Of a stretch of DNA of 46,495 nucleotides, positions 25,653-33,075 are shown one piece after another; position 1 is the stretch's first letter, and each line of letters starts with the position of its first letter. Source of the stretch: Methanoregulaceae archaeon UXB-2016 (GTDB lineage: Archaea; Halobacteriota; Methanomicrobia; Methanomicrobiales; Methanospirillaceae); assembly GCA_004332335.1 (NCBI GenBank), contig SISS01000020.1:1-46495 (forward strand). Reading direction: 5' to 3'. Both the position numbers and the translations under genes were made by a program. The notes under the pieces are model-generated. The model was given only the letters and a program-made list of their open reading frames with translations, did not search any database and was not told the origin of the DNA.

Positions 25653-26908
25653 GTTATCTCCCGCATGACAACGTTCATTACTGATCTCTGCAGGTTACAC
25701 AATTTCGATAATTCGTTGCGAAGTGCCTCTCCAACAGATAATGTGGCCTCGAATTGATTGAGAAAAAATTGTTGTTGATCAATTGGGGGGACTGCCAGTA
25801 TATGTGATTGAACATCTTTCCCGTTTATCTTCCATATCCCGTTCGTCGACTTTGCTTTGGAAAGCAGGCGTGTGTGCGTCTTCTTCTCATTCCATTGTAA
25901 CACAGCGAACTTTGGGAGCAATGTTCCATCTCGAAAGCGGAGTCGAATTAAAAGGTCTGGATAAAAGCAACCTTCAGGGATTTGTTCCACAACCCCCGCG
26001 CAACCACAAAGATATCTGTTGCCATTACCTCGAACGATAAGGATGTCATCTGGATATAACCTGAATCGATCCACTTCGTTGGCTTGAACATTCGCATATT
26101 TTAAGTTCCCATCCCCGGCCACTTTTCCGTCTCGTATTGCGCTGATACTCAGCGTTGGAATTCCCGCGGGATCCGAAGTCGTCTGCGGAGAGAATCCGTT
26201 CTTGGGGCTTTCAAGAAATAAATCACGACAGTCAAACAAAGGCCAGCTGGCACCGTCGTAGAGAAACTCATCGAGTTTCGCTTCGATGAGTAACCGCACC
26301 GCTCCCTCAGATCCCGCCATCCTATCGATAGCTTCATCCACCGCCCACAGCACCTCAGCGATCCGCCGCTGGGCCTCGAGGGGCGGGAGGTCGAACTCGA
26401 AGCCGGCGAGGCTCGACCAGTTCGTCCGGGGCGAGAGCGAGCCGGCCGATGTCCCGACGGCGTGCTCGTAGAACCGCTCCGAGAGGCAGATGAATGGCAG
26501 GAGCTCGGGGAGAAGCCGGCCGTCCTTCGGCGCGAGGACGTAGATGTCGCCCGAGACCACCGCGTCGAACTCCGCAACCGCGACCTTCCGCTGGTACGCC
26601 CGGCGCTTGCCGAAGAGCACCTGTCCCGGCCGGCAGCGGCGTGTGAACGTGGTGCCGTCGGCGACGTTGCCCCACGAGCGGACATGGAGCGAGCCGGGCT
26701 CGAGGTGCTCGAGGCCGATGAACCGCTCGAGGCCGGCGCCGGCGGGGTCGCGCTCGGTCTCGTTCACGTTCTGCACCACGTCGCCGAACCGGACCCGCGA
26801 CCACCCGCTCCGATCGAAGAGTGGGAGCGAGCGCCAGTCCGGGTTCGGGGAGAGGCCCCCGAAAGCGTCCGCGGTCCCGCTCGCGCCGTCCCCCACACTC
26901 TCGCTCAT
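25649..26908 (-). CDS. hsdS: Type I restriction-modification specificity subunit
   Basis: 419 residues from ATG 26908. A longer frame reaches 27106, but the TATA box at 27111-27123 would place the transcript start downstream of that codon, so the internal start is preferred. Two target-recognition units are visible: TRD1 about 30-175 (RFIGLEHLEPGSLHVRSW, GQVLFGKRRAYQRKVA), conserved spacer EAQRRIAEVLWAVDEAIDR at 179-196, TRD2 about 225-390, and a closing DQQQFFLNQFEATLS helix. It recognises the bipartite DNA target for HsdM and HsdR. The segment encoding TRD2 (below about 26310) is visibly richer in A/T than the TRD1 half, suggesting that the second recognition domain was acquired separately. 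It overlaps the chimeric gene by ATGA. Confidence 0.92.
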   Translation of the reverse strand: MSESVGDGASGTADAFGGLSPNPDWRSLPLFDRSGWSRVRFGDVVQNVNETERDPAGAGLERFIGLEHLEPGSLHVRSWGNVADGTTFTRRCRPGQVLFGKRRAYQRKVAVAEFDAVVSGDIYVLAPKDGRLLPELLPFICLSERFYEHAVGTSAGSLSPRTNWSSLAGFEFDLPPLEAQRRIAEVLWAVDEAIDRMAGSEGAVRLLIEAKLDEFLYDGASWPLFDCRDLFLESPKNGFSPQTTSDPAGIPTLSISAIRDGKVAGDGNLKYANVQANEVDRFRLYPDDILIVRGNGNRYLCGCAGVVEQIPEGCFYPDLLIRLRFRDGTLLPKFAVLQWNEKKTHTRLLSKAKSTNGIWKINGKDVQSHILAVPPIDQQQFFLNQFEATLSVGEALRNELSKLCNLQRSVMNVVMREIT

Positions 26909-27110
26909 GTCCACGCGCTCTCCTGCCTCTTCGTCGTCTTCATCCTCTTCATGTTCCTCTCGAGGTGGTCGTGGACGTGGGCGTGGACATAGACGTGGGC
27001 GTGCACCGGATCGCAGTCGGGACCCTGTGCGTATCGAACCATGCGAAAGCATGCCGGACATCTGCGGGGGTGTACGAAACACCCAGCGATCGTCCTCCTT
27101 CTCCATCCTG
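26909..27110 (-). other. Long hsdS 5' leader with simple-sequence tracts
   Basis: About 200 bases between the internal promoter and the hsdS ATG. On the mRNA strand a C-rich imperfect hexamer run (CCCACG/CCACGT type, 26960-27003) is followed by a purine-rich run (GAAGAGGATGAAGACGACGA) just before the ATG. An open frame continues through it from 27106, encoding an Arg/Pro then Glu/Asp-rich stretch with no recognisable domain. It may be an untranslated leader or a divergent N-terminal extension; I favour the leader. Confidence 0.45.
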
Positions 27111-27166
27111 CATATTTATAAAACCTGACGATTAGACCTTGTCACCTTACGATTACTCGACGATTA
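27111..27166 (-). promoter_or_regulatory. Internal hsdS promoter with three ACGATTA direct repeats
   Basis: GGTTTTATAAATATG on the minus strand (27111-27125) is a strong archaeal TATA box. Immediately upstream of it the heptamer ACGATTA (plus-strand reading) occurs three times at 27128-27134, 27149-27155 and 27160-27166. Start-to-start spacings are 21 and 11 bases, close to two turns and one turn of the helix, so the repeats lie on one DNA face. This is the layout of an operator or activator array. A winged-helix protein of the locus (514- or 134-residue) is the obvious candidate ligand by position; that is inference. Confidence 0.65.
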
Positions 27167-27188
27167 ACCCGGAATTATATCGTCTGCA

Positions 27189-28733
27189 TCATCGCTCCCT
27201 CTCGGCCAGCACGTATCGGGTTGACCGCCCCTCCCCGTGACGGGCGGCAATCCCGAGACGCACGAGAAATCCGAGATCCCCCGATGCTGTTGCCCTGGAT
27301 ACGCCCAACGTCTCGGCACAGGCACGCGCAGTCAGCTCCTCTCCCTGCACGAGCCGGGCGACCATTCTCCTCTGGCGCTCGTTGAGCAACGCCTCTACCG
27401 CTGGAGTAACGATGGTTCCAGGCCCTTGCGTCGGTGCCCGGATACGGTCGATGTTCTCGCCGGGGCCGGGGAACGCGACCACAAAAAAACCGTCAACCAG
27501 ATCGAGGGAGGGTGCGTCCAGGCCATGATTGAGCATCTCGTCGCGCATACGGCCGAAACCGAGGCCACGTTCCTCCATCCGGTGGAAAAAAGATAGACTT
27601 TGAGCGATGACCGGGTTGCGGGATATTTGATAGTAATTCCCGGTGCGGAGGCGTGCGATTGTCAACGGGAAAGGAGGTCCGCCGGGGCTACTGACGACAA
27701 CCCGGTCCGAATACACTTCGAGTTTGATCTTCCGACCTGCATCCTCGTAATCCCGATGGACCACGGCATTAACCAGTGCTTCCCGCAATGCCTCCACGGG
27801 ATACTCGTCGAGCCGCACCCGGTTCAGCCCGATAACTTTCATCGGATGCCGCGTATTTCGGTCGACAAAGGCAATGGCCCGGTCCACTGCAAGAGGCAAG
27901 GGCAATCGGATATCTTCGTGGTCGCGTGGCTCTCCGTCGCGACGTGTGCTCCGGTACGCATCGGCAAGGACTCGGCACTGTGGAAAGACTGCAGACGGAT
28001 CCCGAGCCAGCATCAGGACTCCCGCAGCGGTCGCGTAATGGCGACCGGACCGCCGATCGCACCGGACAAGACTGCGCATGGAAGCACTCGCAAGAAGATC
28101 GGATAGGGAGATCGTTGTTGGATCCCTCAGATCAGCCGCTCCGATGAGGTGCCGAGCCGTCTCGTGGTCCAGGCTCTCCCATGAGACGCTGGCAACCATC
28201 TGCAATTCAAAAAGAGATGCCGCCTCGATGGCACGATCGGCGATCTCGTTCTCATCATGTGTTGGCGTTATCCCGAAGGAGCGTTCAAGCAGACGGACAA
28301 GAGCGGCACGGACCTCCTCCCTGAGTTCGACGACATTGCGGAATCGTTTGTATTTCCTTCCATCGTCATCGATCTCTTCGAGGAGCCGCATGATGCCGTC
28401 GTCGCGCACCACATGGGCACCGCCACGGATGAAAACGAGGATTGGTATCTCCCGCTCCTTCGCACGACGATATTCCAGATGGGTGATGGAGAGCGAGCCG
28501 GTCTGAGTCCCGTATTCCGCTCCAATTATCAGCACGTAGACCTGGCAGCGGTCGAGCTCCCCGAGGCACCCCTCCAGAGCTCTGTCGGGAGAGGCCGGCT
28601 CACATTCATAGAGCACTGGCATGCAGTGCGTAGACAGGAACGGATCCGTCTGTACCAGGCTCTGGATGATCACTCGTTCATCCTCGAGCTCCTTTTGTAC
28701 GGAGCTGACAAAGACCCTGAGCCGATCCGTCAT
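27189..28733 (-). CDS. DUF4062-ATPase-winged-helix protein within the RM operon
   Basis: 514 residues from ATG 28733, overlapping the hsdM2 stop by ATGA. Residues 1 to about 100 are a DUF4062 domain (RLRVFVSSVQKELEDERVII, then CQVYVLIIGAEYG and SITHLEYRRAKEREIPILVF). Residues about 310-400 are a GHKL-type ATP-binding domain as in the C-terminus of RecG-like COG2865 regulators: ALREALVNAVVHRDY (N-box), SPGGPPF, NPVIAQSL and MEERGLGFGRM. Residues 450-514 are a winged helix (NERQRRMVARLVQGEELTAR then LGVSRATASGDLGFLVRLG). In related type I operons an AlbA_2-headed ATPase-HTH gene sits near hsdM; here DUF4062 replaces AlbA_2. Role unknown: regulator, sensor or abortive effector. Base composition looks less GC-rich than the flanking hsdM genes. 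Confidence 0.82.
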   Translation of the reverse strand: MTDRLRVFVSSVQKELEDERVIIQSLVQTDPFLSTHCMPVLYECEPASPDRALEGCLGELDRCQVYVLIIGAEYGTQTGSLSITHLEYRRAKEREIPILVFIRGGAHVVRDDGIMRLLEEIDDDGRKYKRFRNVVELREEVRAALVRLLERSFGITPTHDENEIADRAIEAASLFELQMVASVSWESLDHETARHLIGAADLRDPTTISLSDLLASASMRSLVRCDRRSGRHYATAAGVLMLARDPSAVFPQCRVLADAYRSTRRDGEPRDHEDIRLPLPLAVDRAIAFVDRNTRHPMKVIGLNRVRLDEYPVEALREALVNAVVHRDYEDAGRKIKLEVYSDRVVVSSPGGPPFPLTIARLRTGNYYQISRNPVIAQSLSFFHRMEERGLGFGRMRDEMLNHGLDAPSLDLVDGFFVVAFPGPGENIDRIRAPTQGPGTIVTPAVEALLNERQRRMVARLVQGEELTARACAETLGVSRATASGDLGFLVRLGIAARHGEGRSTRYVLAERER

Positions 28734-30286
28734 AGCCGTTGCTCCTCTAAGAGTCCCCTCAACGTTACATGAAGGTCTCGCGAACCGTCGAGCCACGCCT
28801 CGAGCGCCCCGGCCAGGTCGTCCGATTCATCCGAGCCGCCATTCTCCCCGCTGTTAACCGTCACACCGTTGACGTAGAGCGGAATGCTCAGGCTCCCGCC
28901 GCGCTCGAGGCAGTCCGTGTTCGTCGCCACGGCAGCAAAGCCGGCCTCGTCCCTGAACGCGCGATAGGCCCCGGCGATCCGCTCGATGTGCTCGTCCGTC
29001 AGGAAGCTCTGCGCCCGCTCGCGGGTCACCTCGTCGACCGCGTTGATGAAGAGGATCTTCCCGCGCCGCTCCTCCGACTTTGCCGTGCGGCAGATCACCA
29101 CGCACGCCTCCATCGGCGAGTTGTAGAAGAGGTTCGGCCCGAGGCCGATCACGCACTCCACCAGGTCGGCCTCGATCAGCCGCCGGCGCATCGCGGCCTC
29201 CTCCTGCCGGAAGAGGACGCCGTGCGGGAAGAGGATCGCGCACCGGCCCGTCACAGGGTCGAGGCTTGTGAGGATATGCTGCAGGAAGGCGTAGTCGGCC
29301 CTCCCCTGCGGCGGCGTGCCGAGGAAGTTGCGGCCCCACGGGTCCGCCGCGAACGCTGCCTTGTCCCACTGCTTGATCGAGTACGGGGGATTCGCGAGCA
29401 CCACGTCGAACTGCCGCAGTCGATCGCCCTCGACGAAGAGCGGGCTCGAGAGCGTGTCGCCGCGCACGATCCGGAAGTTCTCGATGCCGTGCAGGAAGCA
29501 GTTCATCCGCGCAATCGAGGAGGTCATCAGGTTCCGCTCCTGGCCGTAGAGCCGGACGTTCCGCCACTCGAGCCCCTGGCTCCGGAGGCGGGCGACGGCC
29601 GAGAGGAGCATCCCACCCGAGCCGCAGGTCGGGTCGTAGATCGACTCTCCCGGCTGCGGCTCGAGCAGTTCGGTCATCAGGTGGACGACCGTCCGGTTGG
29701 TGTAGAACTCGGCCGCGGTATGGCCCGAGTCGTCGGCGAACTTCTTGATCAGGTACTCGTAGCCGTTCCCGAGCTCGTCCTCGGGGAGGTTCGCGATGGT
29801 GAGATCGAGGGAGGAGAAGTGCTCGATGAGATCGCGGAGGAGGGGATCGGAGAGCCGGTCCCTGTTCGTCCACTGCGCGTCGCCGAAGATGCCATAGAGC
29901 TGCTCGGGATTTGCCGTCTCGATGGTGCGAAGCGCAACCTGGAGCGCGCTCCCGACGTCCTTTGCGACGCCGCGGATCACGCGCCAGTGGGCCTCCGTCG
30001 GTATCTGGAACCGGTGGTTCTCCGGGAACGCCGCGAAGTCGGTGTCTCCGCCAGACTCCGCGAGCGCGATCGCCGTCTCCTCGTCGTGGACGTCGCAGAG
30101 CCGCTTGTAGAAGAGCAGCGGAAAGATGAACTGCTTGTAGTCGCCGGCATCGATGGTTCCTCGGAGCAGCACGGCCGCGCCCCAGAGATACGACTCGAGC
30201 TGCTGCTGCGTGATGCGCCCGGACGCGGGCTCCTCCACGGGAAGCTGCGCCTGATGGGTCGCGACCTTATCGCGGGAGGGGATCAT
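28730..30286 (-). CDS. hsdM: Type I restriction-modification methyltransferase, second copy
   Basis: 518 residues. N6-adenine methyltransferase: N-terminal HsdM helical domain (GRITQQQLESYLWGAAVLLR), SAM motif I DPTCGSGGML (218-227), catalytic NPPY (299-302), FPHGVLFRQEEAAMRRRLIE and GLGPNLFYNSPMEACVV. It has a 24-residue N-terminal extension relative to its upstream neighbour, to which it is clearly paralogous (ETANPEQLYGIFGDAQW is shared). It overlaps hsdM1 upstream and the DUF4062 gene downstream through ATGA junctions. With HsdS it should methylate one adenine of the target. All motifs are intact. Confidence 0.93.
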   Translation of the reverse strand: MIPSRDKVATHQAQLPVEEPASGRITQQQLESYLWGAAVLLRGTIDAGDYKQFIFPLLFYKRLCDVHDEETAIALAESGGDTDFAAFPENHRFQIPTEAHWRVIRGVAKDVGSALQVALRTIETANPEQLYGIFGDAQWTNRDRLSDPLLRDLIEHFSSLDLTIANLPEDELGNGYEYLIKKFADDSGHTAAEFYTNRTVVHLMTELLEPQPGESIYDPTCGSGGMLLSAVARLRSQGLEWRNVRLYGQERNLMTSSIARMNCFLHGIENFRIVRGDTLSSPLFVEGDRLRQFDVVLANPPYSIKQWDKAAFAADPWGRNFLGTPPQGRADYAFLQHILTSLDPVTGRCAILFPHGVLFRQEEAAMRRRLIEADLVECVIGLGPNLFYNSPMEACVVICRTAKSEERRGKILFINAVDEVTRERAQSFLTDEHIERIAGAYRAFRDEAGFAAVATNTDCLERGGSLSIPLYVNGVTVNSGENGGSDESDDLAGALEAWLDGSRDLHVTLRGLLEEQRL

Positions 30287-31773
30287 AGCAGCAGCCCCTC
30301 GCGTTTCAGGACGGCGATCAGGCGATCCTCGGCGGCGAACGCGGCCGTCGCGCTCTTGCGCAGCCGAGCCGTCGCCTCTTCCACGGTCAATGCCTCGCCC
30401 TCGACCACCGGCTCGACGTAGCGCGGGATGTTCAGGTTATAGTCGTTGGACGCAATCTCCTCGAGCGAGACCACGCGGGCGACGCCGTCCACGTCCCCGA
30501 AGTCGTGGTACCATCCGTAGATCCGGTCGACGTGCTCGGGCAGGAGTTCGTTCTGGGCGCGGCCGGCCCGGAACTCCTTCGAGGCATCGATGATCAGGAT
30601 CTTATCCTTCTTCTCCGGCGCCTTGACTCTGCGGAAGACGAGGATGCAGGCCGCGAGGCCGGTCCCGTAGAAGAGGTTCGGCCCGAGTCCGATCACCGCC
30701 TCGAGCAGGTCCATCTCGAGGATCCGCTTCCGCATCGCGCCCTCCTTGCCCATCCGGAAGAGCGCCCCATGCGGCAGGACGACGGCCACGCGCCCTCTTG
30801 CGGGCGCCATCGACGTGATCATGTGCTGGACCCAGGCGTAGTCGCCGCTCCGGTTCGGTGGGAGCCCTGCGAAGTTCCGGCCGTACGGGTCGCTGGCCCA
30901 GATGTCATCGCCCCAATTCTGCAGGGAAAAGGGAGGGTTGGCGATGACGCAGTCGAAGGTGGCGAGGTTGTCGCCAGAAAAGAACGCCGGCTCCCGCAGC
31001 GTATCGCCGCGATGGATCGAAAAGTCTGACGCCCCGTGCAGATAGAGGTTCATCCGGGCGATGGCCGAGGTGGTCAGGTTCTTCTCCTGGCCGAAGAGCT
31101 GGCCCCAGAGCGTCCGGTCGTCGCCGTGGTTCTCGTGGACGTGGTGGATCGCCTCGAGCAGCATACCGCCTGTACCGCACGCGGGATCGTAGACGCTCTC
31201 CCCCTCGTGGGGATCGAGGATCCGGATCATCAGCCGGACCACCGGCCGCGGCGTGTAGAATTCGCCAGCCTTCTTGTTGGTCAGGTCGGCGAATTTCTTG
31301 ATCAGGTACTCGTAGGACTGTCCCAGGACATCGGCCTCGGCCGTCTCGTTGCTCAGGGTGATCCCGGAGAACTGCTCTATGAGATCGCGGAGCAGGGCGT
31401 CGGAGAGGCGGTCCTTGTTTGCCCACTGAGCGTCCCCGAAGATGCCGTAGAGCTGCTCGGGGTTCGCCGTCTCGATGCACCGGAACGCCTTCTGCAGCGC
31501 CTGGCCGACGTTCATGCTGAGCTCCCTGACATCGTTCCAGTGACAGCCTTCGGGGATCTGGAACCGGTAGTTCTGGGAGAACTGCGCATACTCCTCGTCG
31601 CCCCCGGACTCGGCGAGTGCCGCCCTGTACTCCTCGTCGTGCACATCGGAGATGCGTTTGAAGAAGAGGAGCGGGAAGACGTAGGTCTTGAAATCCGCGG
31701 CATCGACGGGGCCCCGGAGAATGTTGGCGGCCTCCCAGAGATGGGATTCGAGTTGCGAGAGGGATATCACCAT
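30283..31773 (-). CDS. hsdM: Type I restriction-modification methyltransferase, first copy
   Basis: 496 residues, first gene of the operon. Same family and domain order as its neighbour: N-terminal SLSQLESHLWEAANILRG, SAM motif DPACGTGGML (196-205), catalytic NPPF (279-282; Phe is a permitted variant of the last motif IV position), LPHGALFRMGKEGAMRKRIL, GLGPNLFYGTGLAACILVF. It differs along its whole length from hsdM2, so this is an old duplication or a two-subunit methylase and not a recent copy. A TATA-like TTTTAAT lies about 27-33 bases before the ATG (31800-31806 region). The two HsdM proteins could form a heterodimer on the two half-sites, or serve different HsdS partners. Confidence 0.93.
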   Translation of the reverse strand: MVISLSQLESHLWEAANILRGPVDAADFKTYVFPLLFFKRISDVHDEEYRAALAESGGDEEYAQFSQNYRFQIPEGCHWNDVRELSMNVGQALQKAFRCIETANPEQLYGIFGDAQWANKDRLSDALLRDLIEQFSGITLSNETAEADVLGQSYEYLIKKFADLTNKKAGEFYTPRPVVRLMIRILDPHEGESVYDPACGTGGMLLEAIHHVHENHGDDRTLWGQLFGQEKNLTTSAIARMNLYLHGASDFSIHRGDTLREPAFFSGDNLATFDCVIANPPFSLQNWGDDIWASDPYGRNFAGLPPNRSGDYAWVQHMITSMAPARGRVAVVLPHGALFRMGKEGAMRKRILEMDLLEAVIGLGPNLFYGTGLAACILVFRRVKAPEKKDKILIIDASKEFRAGRAQNELLPEHVDRIYGWYHDFGDVDGVARVVSLEEIASNDYNLNIPRYVEPVVEGEALTVEEATARLRKSATAAFAAEDRLIAVLKREGLLL

Positions 31774-31901
31774 TCTATCAGACCCGATAAAGAGTGTGGA
31801 TTAAAATGCCCGGACAACTCTGTGACAATGCAATTACCATTCGATTCTACCTCGATAAAGTACCCATCTCTTCACTTCAACATTTGTCAGTGATCTTTTG
31901 A

Positions 31902-32157
31902 CACGTACCGACGCCACCTTCTCGACCTACCTGCAGCGACGCCCACGCCGCGCTCGAGACAGCCGTCGGCGAGGCGTACCGCTGGGGCCTTCCCCCGGAG
32001 CTCCGCACTCTCGAGCCGCTCCCGCTCCTCCTCGCGCTCAACCAGCGCTGCACCGCGGCCGAGCGGGAGGGCCGGCCGATCGTCGGGCCGGCCGGTGTTC
32101 TGCGAGGGCGACGGCCGGTTCTTCTCCGACGACTGTGTGCGGATGCCCGGCGGGTGA
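31902..32157 (+). pseudogene. Decayed small gene, copy 1 (frameshift, no start codon)
   Basis: From 31935 the frame reads SDAHAALETAVGEAYRWGL, TLEPLPLLLALNQRC, AAEREGRPIVG. One base over it continues as VFCEGDGRFFSDDCVRMPGG and stops at TGA 32155-32157, which looks like the true C-terminus. A single-base frameshift in the G/C run near 32088-32097 separates the halves. Upstream, an in-frame stop (TGA 31899-31901) is reached with no ATG, GTG or TTG before the homology begins, so the start is also lost. A second copy lies at 32722. I do not recognise the family; a Cys/acidic C-terminus of about 85-90 residues total can be reconstructed. Confidence 0.65.
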
Positions 32158-32190
32158 ACGGCCGGCTCCCCGCCCTTCGGCGCACGGCGC

Positions 32191-32427
32191 CTACGCCACC
32201 TCGTAGGCCTCGAGAAAAGCGTCGCGGTCGATCCCGGCCTGGGTGCAGATCGCGCGAAGTGTCGAACCTTTGATCACCTCGTGGTTCGGCATCGTCAGCG
32301 GCGTCCGGGAGCCGTCGGCGTTCGCCCGTTCCATCGCGATATGGTTCCCCGCTCGCACGACCCGAAACCCGAAGGCGGCGAGGGCACGGATGACGCGGTG
32401 CAGTGGCGCGTCCCGCGGGAACCTCAT
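32191..32427 (-). CDS. hicA: HicA-family toxin (mRNA interferase)
   Basis: 78 residues from ATG 32427, one base after the hicB stop. It has the double-stranded RNA-binding-like HicA fold: LHRVIRALAAFGFRVVRAGN with His29 in GNHIAM (the usual G-S/N-H catalytic motif), then TMPNHEVIKGSTLRAICTQAG with conserved His49 and the Gly-(S/T)-Leu turn, and GIDRDAFLEAY. HicA toxins cleave mRNA and are neutralised by HicB. Key residues are intact. Confidence 0.9.
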   Translation of the reverse strand: MRFPRDAPLHRVIRALAAFGFRVVRAGNHIAMERANADGSRTPLTMPNHEVIKGSTLRAICTQAGIDRDAFLEAYEVA

Positions 32428-32428
32428 C

Positions 32429-32641
32429 TCAGACCGAGACCTCGGCCAGACGGGCGTCGAGTACCTCGGCGTCGATCGCGTCGGGCCCGAATGTCTCGAT
32501 ATGGAACTGGATCGCGGAGACGACGTCGGCGAGCGCCTCGTCGTAGGTGTCGCCCTGGCCGACCACCGCGCCACGGAGGCCGACCGGGTACGCGACGAAC
32601 CCGTCGGCATGCTCCTCCACCACGATCTTCAGGTGTCGCAT
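32429..32641 (-). CDS. hicB: HicB-family antitoxin
   Basis: 70 residues, first gene of the pair. It shows the HicB partial RNase H-like fold: MRHLKIVVEEHADGFVAYPV, the Gly turn GAVVGQGDTYDEALADVV, and AIQFHIETFG. It is short and has no obvious C-terminal DNA-binding domain, so autoregulation may need a dimer interface or may be weak. It inhibits HicA by direct binding. Antitoxin-before-toxin order is common in archaeal and bacterial HicBA loci. Confidence 0.9.
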   Translation of the reverse strand: MRHLKIVVEEHADGFVAYPVGLRGAVVGQGDTYDEALADVVSAIQFHIETFGPDAIDAEVLDARLAEVSV

Positions 32642-32666
32642 GACACGACTGTCTCTCGCGCGGGCT

Positions 32667-32699
32667 CATAATCCCTCTGTCCGTATGCAGAAATCCCTC
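32667..32699 (-). promoter_or_regulatory. Putative hicBA promoter with paired AATCCCTC repeats
   Basis: GGGATTATGA on the minus strand (32667-32676) is a TATA-like element about 26-35 bases before the hicB ATG. The octamer AATCCCTC (plus strand) occurs at 32670-32677, overlapping the TATA element, and again at 32692-32699, 22 bases apart. A repressor bound to both would cover the promoter, as expected for toxin-antitoxin autoregulation. Function is inferred. Confidence 0.45.
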
Positions 32700-32721
32700 G
32701 CCGGCCGGATCTCCTGTCCGC

Positions 32722-33075
32722 GTGAGAACCCGGGTTAGCGACGCGCAGGAGGCGCTCGATCGGGCCGTCGGCGAGGCGTACCGCTGGGGCCTTTCCGGCG
32801 AGATCCGCGCCCTCGAGCCGCTCTCGCTCTTCCTCGCGCTGAACCAGCGGTGTGCCGCGGCCGAACGAATGGGGCGGCCCTGCCATGCGGCACTCGCCCG
32901 AGTCCTTCTCCTTCGCCGTGTAGTTCGCGCGGTCTCTGCAGCTCGGCAGACAGGCCCATGCACGGCCGGGAGAGATAGCCCTGCAGATCCGTCTCATCTC
33001 TACGGCACAGGTCTATACCCGATGAGGGTCAAATGTATACGATTTATTCGAGGCAGACCATGCGACTTCTTCTGA
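32722..33075 (+). pseudogene. Decayed small gene, copy 2 (3' end replaced)
   Basis: From GTG 32722 the frame reads VRTRVSDAQEALDRAVGEAY, RWGLSGEIRALEPLSLFLAL, NQRCAAAERMGRP, closely parallel to copy 1 at 31935. By eye about four in five bases match over some 148 bases without gaps. After about 32885 similarity stops and the frame runs on as Arg/Ala/Val-rich sequence into the thrS start, ending at 33073-33075. The conserved Cys/acidic C-terminus of copy 1 is absent in this frame. I treat it as a 5' remnant; a short expressed protein cannot be excluded. Confidence 0.55.

Noticed and set aside
26960-27003. CRISPR-like or tandem repeat array
   Set aside because: Short imperfect hexamers without unique spacers; simple-sequence DNA, and no CRISPR repeat was seen anywhere in the window.
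26909-27106. N-terminal extension of HsdS beginning at 27106
   Set aside because: The start codon lies only a few bases from the TATA box, upstream of the expected transcript start, and the encoded stretch is low-complexity without domain features.
31877-32185. Minus-strand frame of 102 residues
   Set aside because: Arg/Ser-rich antisense sequence of the decayed gene copy 1; no motif and no start signal.
32629-32997. Minus-strand frame of 122 residues opposite copy 2
   Set aside because: Antisense to the repeat, overlaps the hicB start and promoter; a vague resemblance of its Cys/Met tail to the end of copy 1 is too short to support a gene.
33033-33059. Earlier start for thrS giving nine extra residues
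   Set aside because: Archaeal ThrRS begins with MRLLLIHSD; the extra codons overlap the TATA-like element.
18685-33059. tRNA gene or att-type direct repeat at the island ends
   Set aside because: Reading both borders showed no tRNA-like cloverleaf bases and no convincing shared direct repeat; only the local inverted repeat at 18754-18856 was found.
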